From Unio delphinus (Eukaryota; Mollusca; Bivalvia; Unionida; Unionidae), in the NCBI GenBank assembly GCA_029339505.1, contig JAQISU010000003.1:22223001-22287000 (forward strand): a DNA stretch of 64,000 nt. The letters run 5' to 3'. Numbering within the stretch: the first letter of the stretch is position 1; each line of letters begins with the position of its first letter. The notes beneath the pieces are model-generated. The model ran no database searches and was not told the DNA's origin. It saw nothing but the letters and a program-made list of their open reading frames with translations. The position numbers and the translations under genes were made by a program. Shown in pieces: positions 35,190 to 45,930 of the stretch.

Positions 35190-35936
35190 GCCATTTAGTG
35201 TTAGGTATAAGAAGTGAAATTATCATTCATTAGCATTAGCATCTAATGCTACCAGTGGCTGAGCACCTGTATGTACAGAAGATAATAACTAATTTTCTCC
35301 CATTGATCACTTTCATTTTACGTGAAATAGGGTCAGAAAAACATTGTTGGGTCCTTCTGAATGTGTTCAAACACATCTGTTTCAGAGAATTTTCATTTTT
35401 CCAGATTCCAAGTTGTTTTTGATTAGCTTTTTTGCCAGTGCATGAAAATTGGTTTCTTTTTTATTTTGGACTCCTGATTGTTGTGTCCTAGCCTGATTCT
35501 ATCCAAAATGTCAAACCTTCTGTTTGGTAATGTTGCATCTCACCATGTTTAGTTGGCAAGAAGTTTAAAGTCTGGACACAAATTCCAGTTCAGGATTTAA
35601 TGTTTAGCTTAAAAATAATCTGGTCTCAAAAAGTATCTTTTGTTTGGGGGGGGGGGACTGTATTTGTTAATGTGAGTAGAAACTCGACATTACTTTGTGT
35701 TACTGTAGAGCTACATCTTTCCCTATTCTGTAATACCAAACACTTAATCGATCTTGAATTGTGTTGATGCCACAGAGCTGGGAACAAGGGTACTTCATCT
35801 TGATGCAAAAATGTAGCAATGCATGTAATGATGTAATTAATATGCTAATGTTTTATGACAGCTGAGGAAAGCTGTTGTGTAGCTTTTTTGCCATTGCTGG
35901 AATAAGGACACTTGACTTATTTATAGTACTGTAGTA
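35190..35936. other. Unique sequence, no gene recognised
   Basis: Nothing recognised except a G9-10 run near 35647. Confidence 0.4.
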
Positions 35937-36214
35937 CAGTGGGGCCTTGACTTACGAGTGTCCCAACTAACGAGTTTTTTAAGATACGAGTCGTCTTTCG
36001 GCCGATTTTTTGCTTTGAGTTGCGAGCTAAAATTCGGGTTACGAGCCAGCTTCAGATATCCCACCGCTAGTTGGCGCAGCGAACTTCACAGTGAACGCAT
36101 GAACATCCGCCAATAATCCCGTGTCTCACTCGTTCACTTTAAGCGGTCAGCTCGCAGTGGAAGCATTAGTGTTGTGCTTGCATTTGTGCTTGCGGTTATT
36201 TTGCAAAGAAGCAG

Positions 36215-36340
36215 ATGATATTCATTGAATTAAAGAAAGCAATTATGGAAAAACATGACCAAGGTGTGCGTGTAGTCGACTTGACGAAGCAGTATGAGCG
36301 TAGCACTTCCATGATCTTCACCATACTGAAGCTGAATTAG
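36215..36340 (+). pseudogene. Tigger transposase N-terminal fragment
   Basis: 41 codons then stop. The text KKAIMEKHDQGVRVVDLTKQ followed by YERSTSMIFTIL matches the style of the CENP-B/Psq-type N-terminal helix-turn-helix of pogo/Tigger transposases, which binds the element's ends. The ATG follows a terminal-repeat-proximal leader. The frame ends at a TAG just after the helix-turn-helix. Confidence 0.8.
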
Positions 36341-36409
36341 TCAATACATGCAATCACGCTAGCCAAGGGCGTTAAAATAATTAATAAATAGCGGACGTCT
36401 CTCCGTTAA

Positions 36410-36771
36410 AATATGGAGAAGCTGCTGATGGTGTTTTGACGGAGAAGCAGCTCGCCGGAGATACCGTGACGAAAACTATAATCTGCGAGGAGGCACGAGC
36501 TATTTACGCTGATTTGCTGCAGGTTCTCTACCTTCCACCCAACATCACCCCTATCATGCAGCCCATGGACCAGCAGTTGATTTCTAATTTCAAGAAACTC
36601 TTTACCAAGCACCTGTTCCGACGCGGATTTGAGGTGACGGAGAGCACAACCCGCAACCTTAGAGAGTTCTGGAAAGACCTCTATAACATCAGGATATGCT
36701 TCAGAATTATCGATATTGCAGTGTTTTTTGGAGGTCCGGAACGGATTAATTCCATTTCAATTCATTTCTAA
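36410..36771 (+). pseudogene. Tigger transposase C-terminal fragment
   Basis: The frame has no ATG start. It contains LYLPPNITPIMQPMDQQLIS, a motif of the DDE_1 domain in Tigger/jerky-like transposases (usually LPPNTT...QPMDQ), followed by NFKKLFTKHLFRR and LREFWKDLYNI, also typical of the family. The upstream catalytic part is missing, and the last 20 or so codons run into the terminal region. The join to the N-terminal piece looks like an internal deletion. Confidence 0.88.
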
Positions 36772-37069
36772 GGGGAAAATGGATTTGACATACGAGTAAT
36801 TTGAGTTACGAGCTCCGTCACGGAACGAATTAAACTCGTAAGTCAAGGCCCCACTGTACATGCACATACAACAGCATATGTTGTTTAGTAGTTTAGGGAT
36901 TAGGTGTGGTTTGGAAAATATTTGTTCTCTGTTCTTAAAGTTAAAGCTAGTGCAATTACTGTACAAGACAGTTATTTAGATGTATAATAGGTGAACATTT
37001 TTTACATATATTTAATAAACACCTATTAAACTACACTATTTGGTCTTTATTCTTCAACAGAACTATTCA

Positions 37070-37250
37070 TGCAGCGGTTTAGTGGGCAGTGTGCCAGACG
37101 TGTAAGTGAAAGGGTACAGGTTCAAATAAACCACTGGATTAGCTTGGGTTGGCTGCTTAGATGTTTTCTTGGACAGTCATTTTTTGGCATCAGCACTAAA
37201 AAGGCTACTTGTGTTGATGTGCGGTAAAACACCGCACATAACCAAAACTA
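37070..37250 (+). mobile_element. SINE-like element, family C (copy 1)
   Basis: A tRNA-like head (GGTTTAGTGGGCAGTGTGCC, box-B-like ACAGGTTCAAATAAACC) is followed by a body and the 3' end GCATCAGCACTAAAAAGGCT, ACTTGTGTTGATGTGCGG. The 3' end recurs inverted at 37385-37500. A diverged relative of the head may be at 58140-58250. Confidence 0.6.
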
Positions 37251-37384
37251 TAATGATGCATCAGAGAATTACCAGGTTTTGTTTTTGTACTCACCATTGA
37301 TGCAGAAGTGGTATTACTACTTTGTGGTGTATAACGTCATACCAAACAATTTTATATCCTATTTTTAATTTTTAAACAAATGTT

Positions 37385-37520
37385 AGATGGGTTTGGTTTG
37401 GATTGGTGCTTTATGGCACAGCAACACAAGTAGGTTATTTAGTGCCAAGACAATTGGAGCAAAGTCTGGCACACTACCCATTGATCAACTGCTGCTTCTG
37501 TGGGAGATGGTTGTTTTTAT
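37385..37520 (-). mobile_element. SINE-like element, family C (copy 2)
   Basis: Reverse-strand text GGGTAGTGTGCCAGACTTTG then CTTGGCACTAAATAACCTAC, TTGTGTTGCTGTGCCATAAA is collinear with copy 1. Confidence 0.6.
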
Positions 37521-39230
37521 AAAATAATGTGGAATTCAGGCATGATTGATACTAGAAGAATTTCCCTTACCAAAATGAGTTCCTTATCTCATTACCAGTA
37601 ACCAGTCTGTGCTCAGTAAATGAAAGCCTAGCATAAGTAGTGAGCAGTAGATAATGTTACATCATTTATGTTTTTTTCTATAAATTTTAAATAAAAGTTG
37701 GAAATTCAAGGAAACTTGAAGTGAATGACATTTGACTATTTTTTATAATTACAGCATTGTTTTCTTATATCTCTAAAATTCTCACACCATCCCAATGGTT
37801 TGTAACCCCCAACTACTTTTAAAAGCAAAATTATCAAGGATATAAAACATATGAACAAAACCTGGCCATTTCATTTGTGAATTTATAATATTATGACTCT
37901 ATAGTTTTAAAAAAAATAATAGAATAGAATGAAAACCAACATGTTGTAAAATTTCTGCAAATAATTGATTTCCCTAGAATACAAAGTGAAAATTTTAAAA
38001 GAAATAAATATTATTGTGAATTAAATCCCAAATGGCCCTAAAAGATCTATCAACAATCCTAATAAACAAAAACATTCTAATTAAATTCCAGTTGTGCTTG
38101 ATAAAATGATCTAGCACTGAAGGCATCAATGTGTACAGTTTTTAATGTACCAGTCCACTGAAGTGTTATGATGTACTAACGGTCTTCCAATTAATCACAG
38201 TAATACAATCCAAGATGTCCTTGTCTGAATTCACAACATTTCCAAATTAATATTTCTGTCAAAGAATATTATTTAAGAACACCTTCCAGTGAATAACAAT
38301 ATGTGTAAATAAAATTCACCCATATCGAGTACTAAACACAACAATAAGACTTACTTCTGCTTCAGTTGTTATCGCAGGAATGAATGTTTTAAATAAACAA
38401 GATTATATATTTTAAAAGCTAAGACACAAAAGAAGAGCCAGGATACAGGTCAAAAGTTCATTTCTTGAAAAATCTAAGTTGTTATAAAGACAAGATCTCT
38501 TACTAAAATTATAATAAAGAATGTGGCACAACAGGCCATTCCATCGGAGAATACCAATGTCCTAGACCCAAACCCAAATAAATATATGTAATTTTATTGA
38601 TAATGATCCTAATACTTAACCCACACCCATAGAAAAGTATTAAATATGTATTATTTGTTGACCAAAATAAAAGTTACTAAAAAAGACAATTAAACATACT
38701 CTACAATCATGGAGGCAAGAAAGCCCAAACAAACAATACAATATACATCATAATAGTTTCTAACCAGATTGTCAACAGGTGGTCCCTAACACTGTCCATG
38801 GCATTTGTTGACATTTCTAGTTTCTTTGGTAACACATTTGCCATTTTTGTATAGATGAGCCTGTCATATAGTTCACTGTTTTAGATAATCTCAATAATTC
38901 ATTCTTTTTATTTGCTCAAACTTATTTTAGATATATTCACACTAGACATTTTAAATATTGGACACTGACACTTTTTTTTTGGTACTGTAATGGTCTATTC
39001 TAGAAACCAGAAATGGACTGTGAGCAGTCTGTCCATTTGTTGACATTGAGAGCTCCCATTTGGTTTGAAACCCCAGTAAGTTTACGATGTTAGTGATTCC
39101 CCCCTCCCCCCGGGACAGTCAGGAATTAAAATTTTATGAATGAAATAACTGTTTTGTGCATTTTTCACATCTTTGATGCTTTTTTGCTTTTCTTTTTTTA
39201 AATTCAGTTTAGTGTGCTTGATCTTTATAT
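37521..39230. other. Unique AT-rich block, A/C-rich on plus strand
   Basis: No gene recognised. From about 37780 to 38760 the plus strand is visibly A- and C-rich, opposite to the T/G-rich plus strand of most of the window. Confidence 0.4.
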
Positions 39231-39285
39231 ATGAATTCACAATAATTCCAAAACTGATTTATCCAAAATGCCAAAGAGCACTTTG
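39231..39285 (+). repeat. Local inverted repeat, arm 1
   Basis: GAATTCACAATAATTCCAAA followed by ACTGATTTATCCAAAATGCC pairs with the complement at 40323-40383 with only small differences. Confidence 0.85.
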
Positions 39286-39293
39286 TAATATTT

Positions 39294-39600
39294 TTGTAGG
39301 AGGGTGTGTGAATACTATTGTTTTTAAAGATGCACATGTCCTTAGGTATTTCTCAAGTCTCAATTATTGGCAGCAATCCTCAATTCTAACAGAAGGTAAA
39401 CCAATTATTCTGTAAAGAGCATGCAAGACAAATGGCTATGAAAGATGCAGGTCTTAGATAATACAGGAATCTAGCAGAGCATCTGATTTCATCTCTCATG
39501 TGGCAGTAAAAATCCATCATGTATATAATTGATATATTCTTTTGGTTTTTTTCACACAGCCTTATAGAGGTTCTGTAATACATTTATAGTTTGTTTGTTT
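39294..39600 (+). repeat. Local duplication, copy 1
   Basis: About 305 bp, starting TGTAGGAGGGTGTGTGAATA, that recur in direct orientation at 40657-40965 with about 95 percent similarity by eye. It ends with one unit of the GCCTTATAGAGGTTCTGTAA repeat that is expanded beside copy 2. Confidence 0.92.
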
Positions 39601-39611
39601 GGTATGACAGA

Positions 39612-39975
39612 TAGGACCTAACCGGAAATCGCCTTGGACATTCACTTCGGCCGAATATCCGTTTTTTTGGTACTATTTGGAAGTATTCGTCTTAGCAAAT
39701 AATGCGCGCACAAATGGTTACAAGTAAAATAATTCAATAAATATTGAACTTTAAAAAAAGTTTTTTAATACATAATTTAGTTAATAATAAAAATTTTCAT
39801 CTTATGTACGATATATACGGTACACGAAAAGTTTAAGATTCGCATACGATAATGAAACCAACAGTACTCTCCGGAGTTGCACCTACTACTCGGTTCATTC
39901 CCGGATACGGCAAATAGTACATCCAAATACTTGGATTCGGTACTCTGCGAAAATTATCTACTCGGTTAAGCCCTA
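39612..39975 (-). mobile_element. Non-autonomous hAT element, family 1 (364 bp)
   Basis: Ends TAGGACCTAACCGGAAATCG and CTACTCGGTTAAGCCCTA match the family 1 element at 2452-2780 in inverse orientation, and the interiors correspond (CGAAGTGAATGTCC, ACTCTCCGGAG, CGTACACGA-like blocks). The flanks ATGACAGA (39604-39611) and ATGACTGA (39976-39983) are an 8-bp duplication with one mismatch. No coding capacity. Confidence 0.9.
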
Positions 39976-40322
39976 ATGACTGATGTGTGTGCGTGGGGTG
40001 TATATGTGTGTGCGGGTTCGAACCCAGGTGTTAAGTTGTGTACCTGCTCTTTGTCTTATTATTAAACTATAAATAGGTTGTGTTCAAGACCCTGCCTTGA
40101 TTTAGCATTAGAAGATTCTAGAAATGAATTTGTTTGACAGCTTGGAGTAGTTTTCCCTTATGATGATTGAGTCTTTTCACGAAAGGTTATTGCATCATTG
40201 GGCCTATGGGGATGTATATAAGTTTGAAATCAGCAAGCATATTCATTCCCTCTTTAAATTTGGTCTGTATAATTATTTAAAGTTGTGTTTAGATATGTTT
40301 AATTAAAAAAATATTCATCGGA

Positions 40323-40383
40323 ATTAAAAAGTGCTCCTTGGCATTTTGGATAAATCACTGTTTTGGAATTATTGTGAATTCAT
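40323..40383 (-). repeat. Local inverted repeat, arm 2
   Basis: Inverse of 39231-39285. It lies between the two direct copies of the 305-bp duplication. Confidence 0.85.
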
Positions 40384-40656
40384 TCAAAGACCTTCTGGAT
40401 TGTGTTAACTGTGATACATCAAGACTGTTGGCACATCAGCTCATTCAAGAAGATTAGCATATTAGCACATTCAACACTGGAATTCATTCAGAATACTCAA
40501 TTCGTTTCTGTTTGTGATAGAACTTTTAAGATTATTTTGGATTTTATGGACAGAACAAGCAAGTTCCTTTTAAATTTTTATTTTGTATTCCTGGGAAATA
40601 ATTTTTTGTTGATTTTTACATGATTTTCATGTTATATAGTTGTAACAGTACAAACA

Positions 40657-40965
40657 AATAGGAGGGTGTGTGAATACAATTGTTCTTAAAGATGCACATG
40701 TCCTTAGGTATTTCTCAAGTCTGAATTATTGGCAGTAATCCTCAATTCTAACAGAAGGTAAACCAATTATTCTGTAAAGAGCATGCAAGAGGAATGGCTA
40801 TGAAAGATGCAGGTCTTAGATAATACAGGAGTCTAGCAGAGCATCTGATTTCATCTCTCATATGTGGCAATAGAAATCCATCATGTATATAATTGAAATA
40901 TTCTTTTAGTTTTTTCACACTGCCTCATAGAGGTCCTATAATACATTCATAGTTTGTTTGGTTTG
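40657..40965 (+). repeat. Local duplication, copy 2
   Basis: Direct copy of 39294-39600, displaced about 1.36 kb. The family 1 hAT element lies between the copies. The 52-bp array continues from its right end. Confidence 0.92.
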
Positions 40966-41220
40966 ATCCCACAGCCTCATGGAGGTCCTATAATACATTT
41001 ATAGTTTGTTTGGTTTGATCCCACAGCCTCATAGAGGTCCTATAATACATTTATAGTTTGTTTGGTTTGATCCCACTGCCTCATAGAGGTCCTATAATAC
41101 ATTCATAGTTTGTTTGGTTTGATCCCACAGCCTCATAGAGGTCCTATAATACATTCATAGTTTGTTTGGTTTGATCCCACAGCCTCATGGAGGTCCTGTA
41201 GTACTTTACAATTTGGTAAG
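40918..41220. repeat. 52-bp minisatellite, 6 units
   Basis: Units of CCTCATAGAGGTCCTATAAT, ACATTCATAGTTTGTTTGGT and TTGATCCCACAG begin at 40923, 40975, 41027, 41079, 41131 and 41183. The duplicated copy at 39294-39600 has only one unit, so expansion happened at the right-hand copy. Confidence 0.93.
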
Positions 41221-42190
41221 ATCCCACTGCTTCACAAAGGTCTTGTAATGTATATACAGTTTTTCTGTTCTGAACTTTGTCAAGTACAGAGTTTCCTGTA
41301 CTTGTGACAGGCAATTTTGTCTGGTTACCTGGAACAAAATGATGATTTGGATCTTTTAGGACTTTTGTAAGGTTTCAGTTTGAAAAGTTGGGGTTTTGTG
41401 TACATGAATTTGTATAGCCATCACAGATGTGTACATTTTATTAGGTAGAAATCCATAAGAGATTCATAAAGCTCAAGGAAATATTGTTGTCTACTGTTCA
41501 GGTGATTAGCTGTCTCGGTGGCCTTTGCAGAGCTGGCCTAAAGGTGTTTGGTACCATTAGCAAACTGTAACTTTGCCAAACCCCTCCCCCAATCACTTCT
41601 ATTTAATTTAGTGGACCATCAAGTCTTGTACCCCTGGCAATCACCTTGTTTACCTACATTGTTGGGCCATCCCTGTAGCCATGTATTCTTTTTACAACAG
41701 ATTATTAACAAATTGATTACAATTCATTTATTAAATGCCAAATTTTGTGTACTGTTATATTACATCAATAGAGTATTTATTGGGAAAATTCACAGTTAAC
41801 GATGTAAATTTTGCAGAAATATATTTGTAACATATGATTTCAGCTTTGTTGCAAAGACTTTTGTTAGAAAAGAATGTTTCAAAAATAATTTCATACACAA
41901 TATTTTGCATAATAAAAGTCTGTTGCAATCAGTAATGAGTTCCCTGACATGTAGATAATGTAGCACTTTGAAGTGGGTGTGTATGGCCTGTGGAGAGCCT
42001 GGTTTTATGTTTGTTTGCTTTTGGCATTGGATCTGTTGTTGTTTCTGTTGCATACCTGTAGGTAAATGGTCAGGGCTAATTCATTACTAGCTATAATTGT
42101 AGAACTGCTTGTAGATTTGTCTTAGAGAACAAGGCATTGTTTTATGACCTCCTCTGCATCACAAGGTCATAATAGTATTTGACTTAGGAT
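41221..42190. other. Unique sequence, no gene recognised
   Basis: Short frames of 83-85 codons on opposite strands have no domain. Confidence 0.4.
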
Positions 42191-42194
42191 CATC

Positions 42195-42740
42195 ACTAGA
42201 AAATATTAATATGGTATGGTCATATTTGACTGACAGCATCAGTAGAATACTAAATACAGTATGGTCATATTTGACTGACAGCATCAGTAGAATACTAAAT
42301 AGAGTATGGTCATATTTGACTGATAGCATCAGTAGAATACTAAATACAGTATGGTCATATTTGACTGACAGCATCAGTAGAATACTAAATACAGTATGGT
42401 CATATTTGACTGACAGCATCAGTAGAATACTAAATACAGTATGGTCATATTTGACTGACAGCATCAGTAGAATACTAAATACAGTATGGTCATATTTGAC
42501 TGACAGCATCAGTAGAATACTAAATACAGTATGGTCATATTTGACTGACAGACTCAGTAGAATACTAAATAGAGTATGGTCATATTTGACTGACAGCATC
42601 AGTAGAATACTAAATACAGTATGGTCATATTTGACTGACAGCATCAGTAGAATACTAAAGACAGTATGGTCATATTTGACTGACAGCATCAGTAGAATAC
42701 TAAATACTGTATGGTCATATTTTATTGAAGGTGATCACTA
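42195..42740. repeat. 45-bp minisatellite, 12 units
   Basis: Uniform units of TATGGTCATATTTGACTGAC, AGCATCAGTAGAATACTAAA and TACAG. The 15-codon period opens frames of 176 codons on both strands (VWSYLTDSISRILNT on plus). Confidence 0.95.
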
Positions 42741-43000
42741 GAATACTAAAAATAGTATGGCCATATTTGACTGAGACACCTAATTAGAATATGGTATGGT
42801 CTTATTTGACTGATGGCACCTAAATGAATATGGTATGGTCTTATTTGAAAAGGCACCTAAATAGAATAAGGTATGGTCTTATTTGACTGATGGCACCTAA
42901 ATAGAATATGGTATGGTCTTATTTGACTGATGGCACCTAAATAGAATATGGTATGGTCTTATTTGACTGATGACACCTAAACATTACATTTTGTTTGGTT
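42741..43000. repeat. Related 40-bp array, about 6 units
   Basis: GGTATGGTCTTATTTGACTG plus ATGGCACCTAAATAGAATA, a diverged sister of the 45-bp unit to its left. Confidence 0.9.
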
Positions 43001-43189
43001 ATATTTAACTGAGGGACCTAAAATGAAAATTAAATATGGTACATGTATTGTCATTGTTACATCACCCTATTAGTAAGAGGGGGTATTTAATTGGAATTAG
43101 TTACATTAGCTAGGGAATGACTTCCCTTGATATTATGACCCGGTGTGAGTGAAAAGATAGAATATTAACAGAGAACTGGACAAGATTGT

Positions 43190-44130
43190 TGGGAAGAAAT
43201 AATAAAATATGAGCCTTCTTAGACAAGAAAAATAAAATTTAATCAACAAATTAATAGTGGTAATTTCAACTTATATGATATCAACATGTTTTTGTAGTAG
43301 TGTCTAATTTGGAATAAGTCAATCATCATAACGAATGGTGAAAAGATCGCAATGTCCACGACTGATTGCATCACCTTCCTCTTGACCGTGTTCCAACATT
43401 TCCTATTTCCTTATCACTTCCCCCCTTTTGAACTTGTTATTTCTCTCTTTTTCCGGATCTCACTCATCAATTCTCTTTTTTTTCTGACTCCTTCTTCAGA
43501 CTATTAAGTCTTCCTCTCCCTCGGAAGACTTTCCTTAATGGACAAAATTATCATTAACTCAATATAGTTACCACTTTCAAAATGTACACATAATTCCTTT
43601 ACTTTCATTACTCAGAACACACTATCTATTCAGACACTGCTTAAGACTGCCTACGGTAGTACCTTGCCATAAATTACCATATGAACTCTCTATTGAAAAT
43701 TTACCGTATGCTACTACATGTTCGATTACGTTTGCATAAAATTAAAAATAACTATGGTAATTGTAAAATTAAAAGATAAATTGCATAGCAACTCTAGCAT
43801 CAACACATTTCCATGAAACAATACATAATATAAAACCTAGTAATATCAAACAAATTTGCATACAACAAACAATAAAAAAATGGAATATTGCATGAAATTA
43901 AAATTGCGAACCATAAAGCTGTTAGCTTCAGAACTTGTGCATCCAGCACTAAACCATGTCTTTCTCACAAGACAGACACCTCGTCCCTGTTTAACGAGGA
44001 AAATGCTATTATTTTTCTAGGCTTCTTCGGAGCCAAACTTTTCTCTCTCAGAAAATTTTGGACTAAAGAATTTTGATCAAGGTTGTCACTTTAAATTCAC
44101 ATTAGTTCCAAGATGTACACCTAAATTTCA
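43190..44130. other. Compositionally distinct block, origin unknown
   Basis: The plus strand turns C/A-rich with CTTCCTC and CTCTC tracts (43370-43540) and lacks the local repeat style. No terminal repeats, target duplications or coding frames could be recognised. It may be an old insertion in inverse orientation. Confidence 0.3.
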
Positions 44131-44548
44131 CTCAGCCATTCATAAGCAGTGGTTTAAAAAAAAAATTAAAAATTCCTAAGACAGTCATATGCTTCGTTAA
44201 GAAGATTCTCTGAACTCCATTATAATAACCATTTGACTCGCTCTTAATCCACCAGAATATTGAATCAAACTTGGCATGTGGTATGTATTGACATACTCTC
44301 AGACTAGTTCAGTGATTTTCTACTTCTAATTTTCAGTTCTAGGGTAAAACCAATGTCTTCCATAGAATTTGGATAATGGAGGTTTTATCCAGAGAATATT
44401 CCATGTTTCCCAAAGAGTCCAATTAGTGGATGTCTGTCTATGGGTCTGGATTATGGAGGTTTTATCCAGATAAACTCCAGTGTAAAGATATACAAGATCA
44501 AAAATATTAAATTTGGTTAAATGTTAAAAGCTATGTTAAAAATAAAAA

Positions 44549-44634
44549 TCACATACACACACACATACAAACACACACACATTCATGCATACACACACAT
44601 GCATGCACACACACAAACACACACACACACACAC
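44549..44634. repeat. Imperfect (CA)n microsatellite
   Basis: CA runs interrupted by AACAC, GCATA and ATGCATGCA. Confidence 0.92.
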
Positions 44635-44639
44635 GCATT

Positions 44640-45089
44640 TGCTCAGTTATTGATATAAATGAAATAAAGCAGTTGTTCTGGAGGGACAGATGTGATTTTT
44701 GCCCTCTTAGAATCGGATATGAACCTTGGCTGTAATGATTTTATAGCCAGATTGCCATGGTGGGGAGGGGGTACAAATTGTTGGTTTAAATATTCATCCA
44801 TGAAAGCATATTTACTGTTCTATCCCAGAAGTCCTTGGGACTATTACAGGTGCCTGAGCATAGTGGGATATTCCTTTTACAACAGTGTAGAAAAATCTGA
44901 TGTCTAGACCCCATAAAAAGAGCTCTTTGTTGTTTATTATATTGACATGCAGTGATTAGTACAGAAAAGCTCTATTTTGGTATGGGACACTGTCTGAAAT
45001 GTATCATTGCCTACAGATCTGTCAATCTTGCTGAAGCAGATTTTTATGGTGGGTGGTATCAGCCCCAAGTGAGCTTGTGTGGCCATTAT
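44640..45089. other. Unique sequence, no gene recognised
   Basis: A 71-codon frame (44692-44907) has no recognised domain. Confidence 0.4.
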
Positions 45090-45930
45090 GTTTCATCTTC
45101 ATCAATCAACACTTGCTAATTTTAGCAGCCTCTCAAAAAACAGCTGAAACAGTTTAAATCAAATTTGGTTCAGAGCATCCTGGCTGAAGGTCTTTTAATT
45201 TTTTTCTTCAAATGATGCCAATTTACCATCAGATGCAGCTGCTCATATAGAAAAACAGAGAAACCTTTAAACAGTAACTTCACAAAAAGTACTGAACTGA
45301 ATGAATATGACCAAATTTGACCGAAAGAATCCTTGCAAGAAGCCTGTATAATTTGTACAATTGATATTAATTTATCTTTTAGTATGGCAGCTGTTACAAA
45401 AATTTGAAAATCTGAAATTAATTCTTCAAAGCTATGTAATAGAATTTGACCAAATTTGATACCATTCTGGGATGAAAAACTTTCAGAATATAGAAAAACC
45501 TTTCAATGACTTCTTCAAACTGCCCAACAAAATTGACTAAATTTTATGGGTAGCTTCTAGGCATAAATTTCTTCCATTTTTATTCAACTAATAGTTATAT
45601 GCCATTACTTATAAAAGATGTTTGTTGTCACACACAAAAATAAATAGAATTTATTTAAGAACTTTTAGAACTTTCAGATTTACACAAGAAATGCAGTTAT
45701 CATTAATCCTGGTTGCCAATGCATTTAATTTGAACCAAAAATATGAATGTCTTTTCAGAAACTGCTTAACCAAATTTGACTGAAATCATTCTGATACTAA
45801 ATGTAGAAAATGTTATCTTGGCATCATTAAAATAAACTCCTGAAGAAAATTTGACCAAATGACAATGCACTTCAGCAGGAATTTTCATAGTTTCTACAAT
45901 GGTGCTGGTTCACCATCAACAGGGCCTGCA
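45090..45930. repeat. Dispersed degenerate repeat, family D (copy 2)
   Basis: Irregular modules share AAATTTGACCAAATTTGA-like blocks, CATTCTGGGATGAAAA, TATGGCAGCTGTTACAAA and TTCAATGACTTCTTCAAA landmarks with 6765-7760. Non-coding. Confidence 0.6.

Larger units (their letters stand above)
35937..36856 (+). mobile_element. Tigger/pogo-type DNA transposon, internally deleted (920 bp)
   Basis: Perfect terminal inverted repeats of at least 23 bp begin CAGTGGGGCCTTGACTTACG and are flanked by TA. Subterminal TTACGAG motifs repeat inside both ends. Between them are two transposase remnants in plus orientation: an N-terminal helix-turn-helix piece (36215-36340) and a C-terminal piece (about 36410-36771). 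Most of the catalytic domain is missing, so the copy cannot move itself. A full Tigger-type transposase is several hundred residues; here about 150 remain. Confidence 0.93.

Noticed and set aside
42159..42741. 176-codon frames on both strands
   Set aside because: By-product of a 45-bp tandem array; no domain, and both strands are equally open.
43190..44130. Possible LTR retrotransposon or solo LTR
   Set aside because: No paired terminal repeats, TG...CA ends with target duplication, or primer-binding site could be shown.
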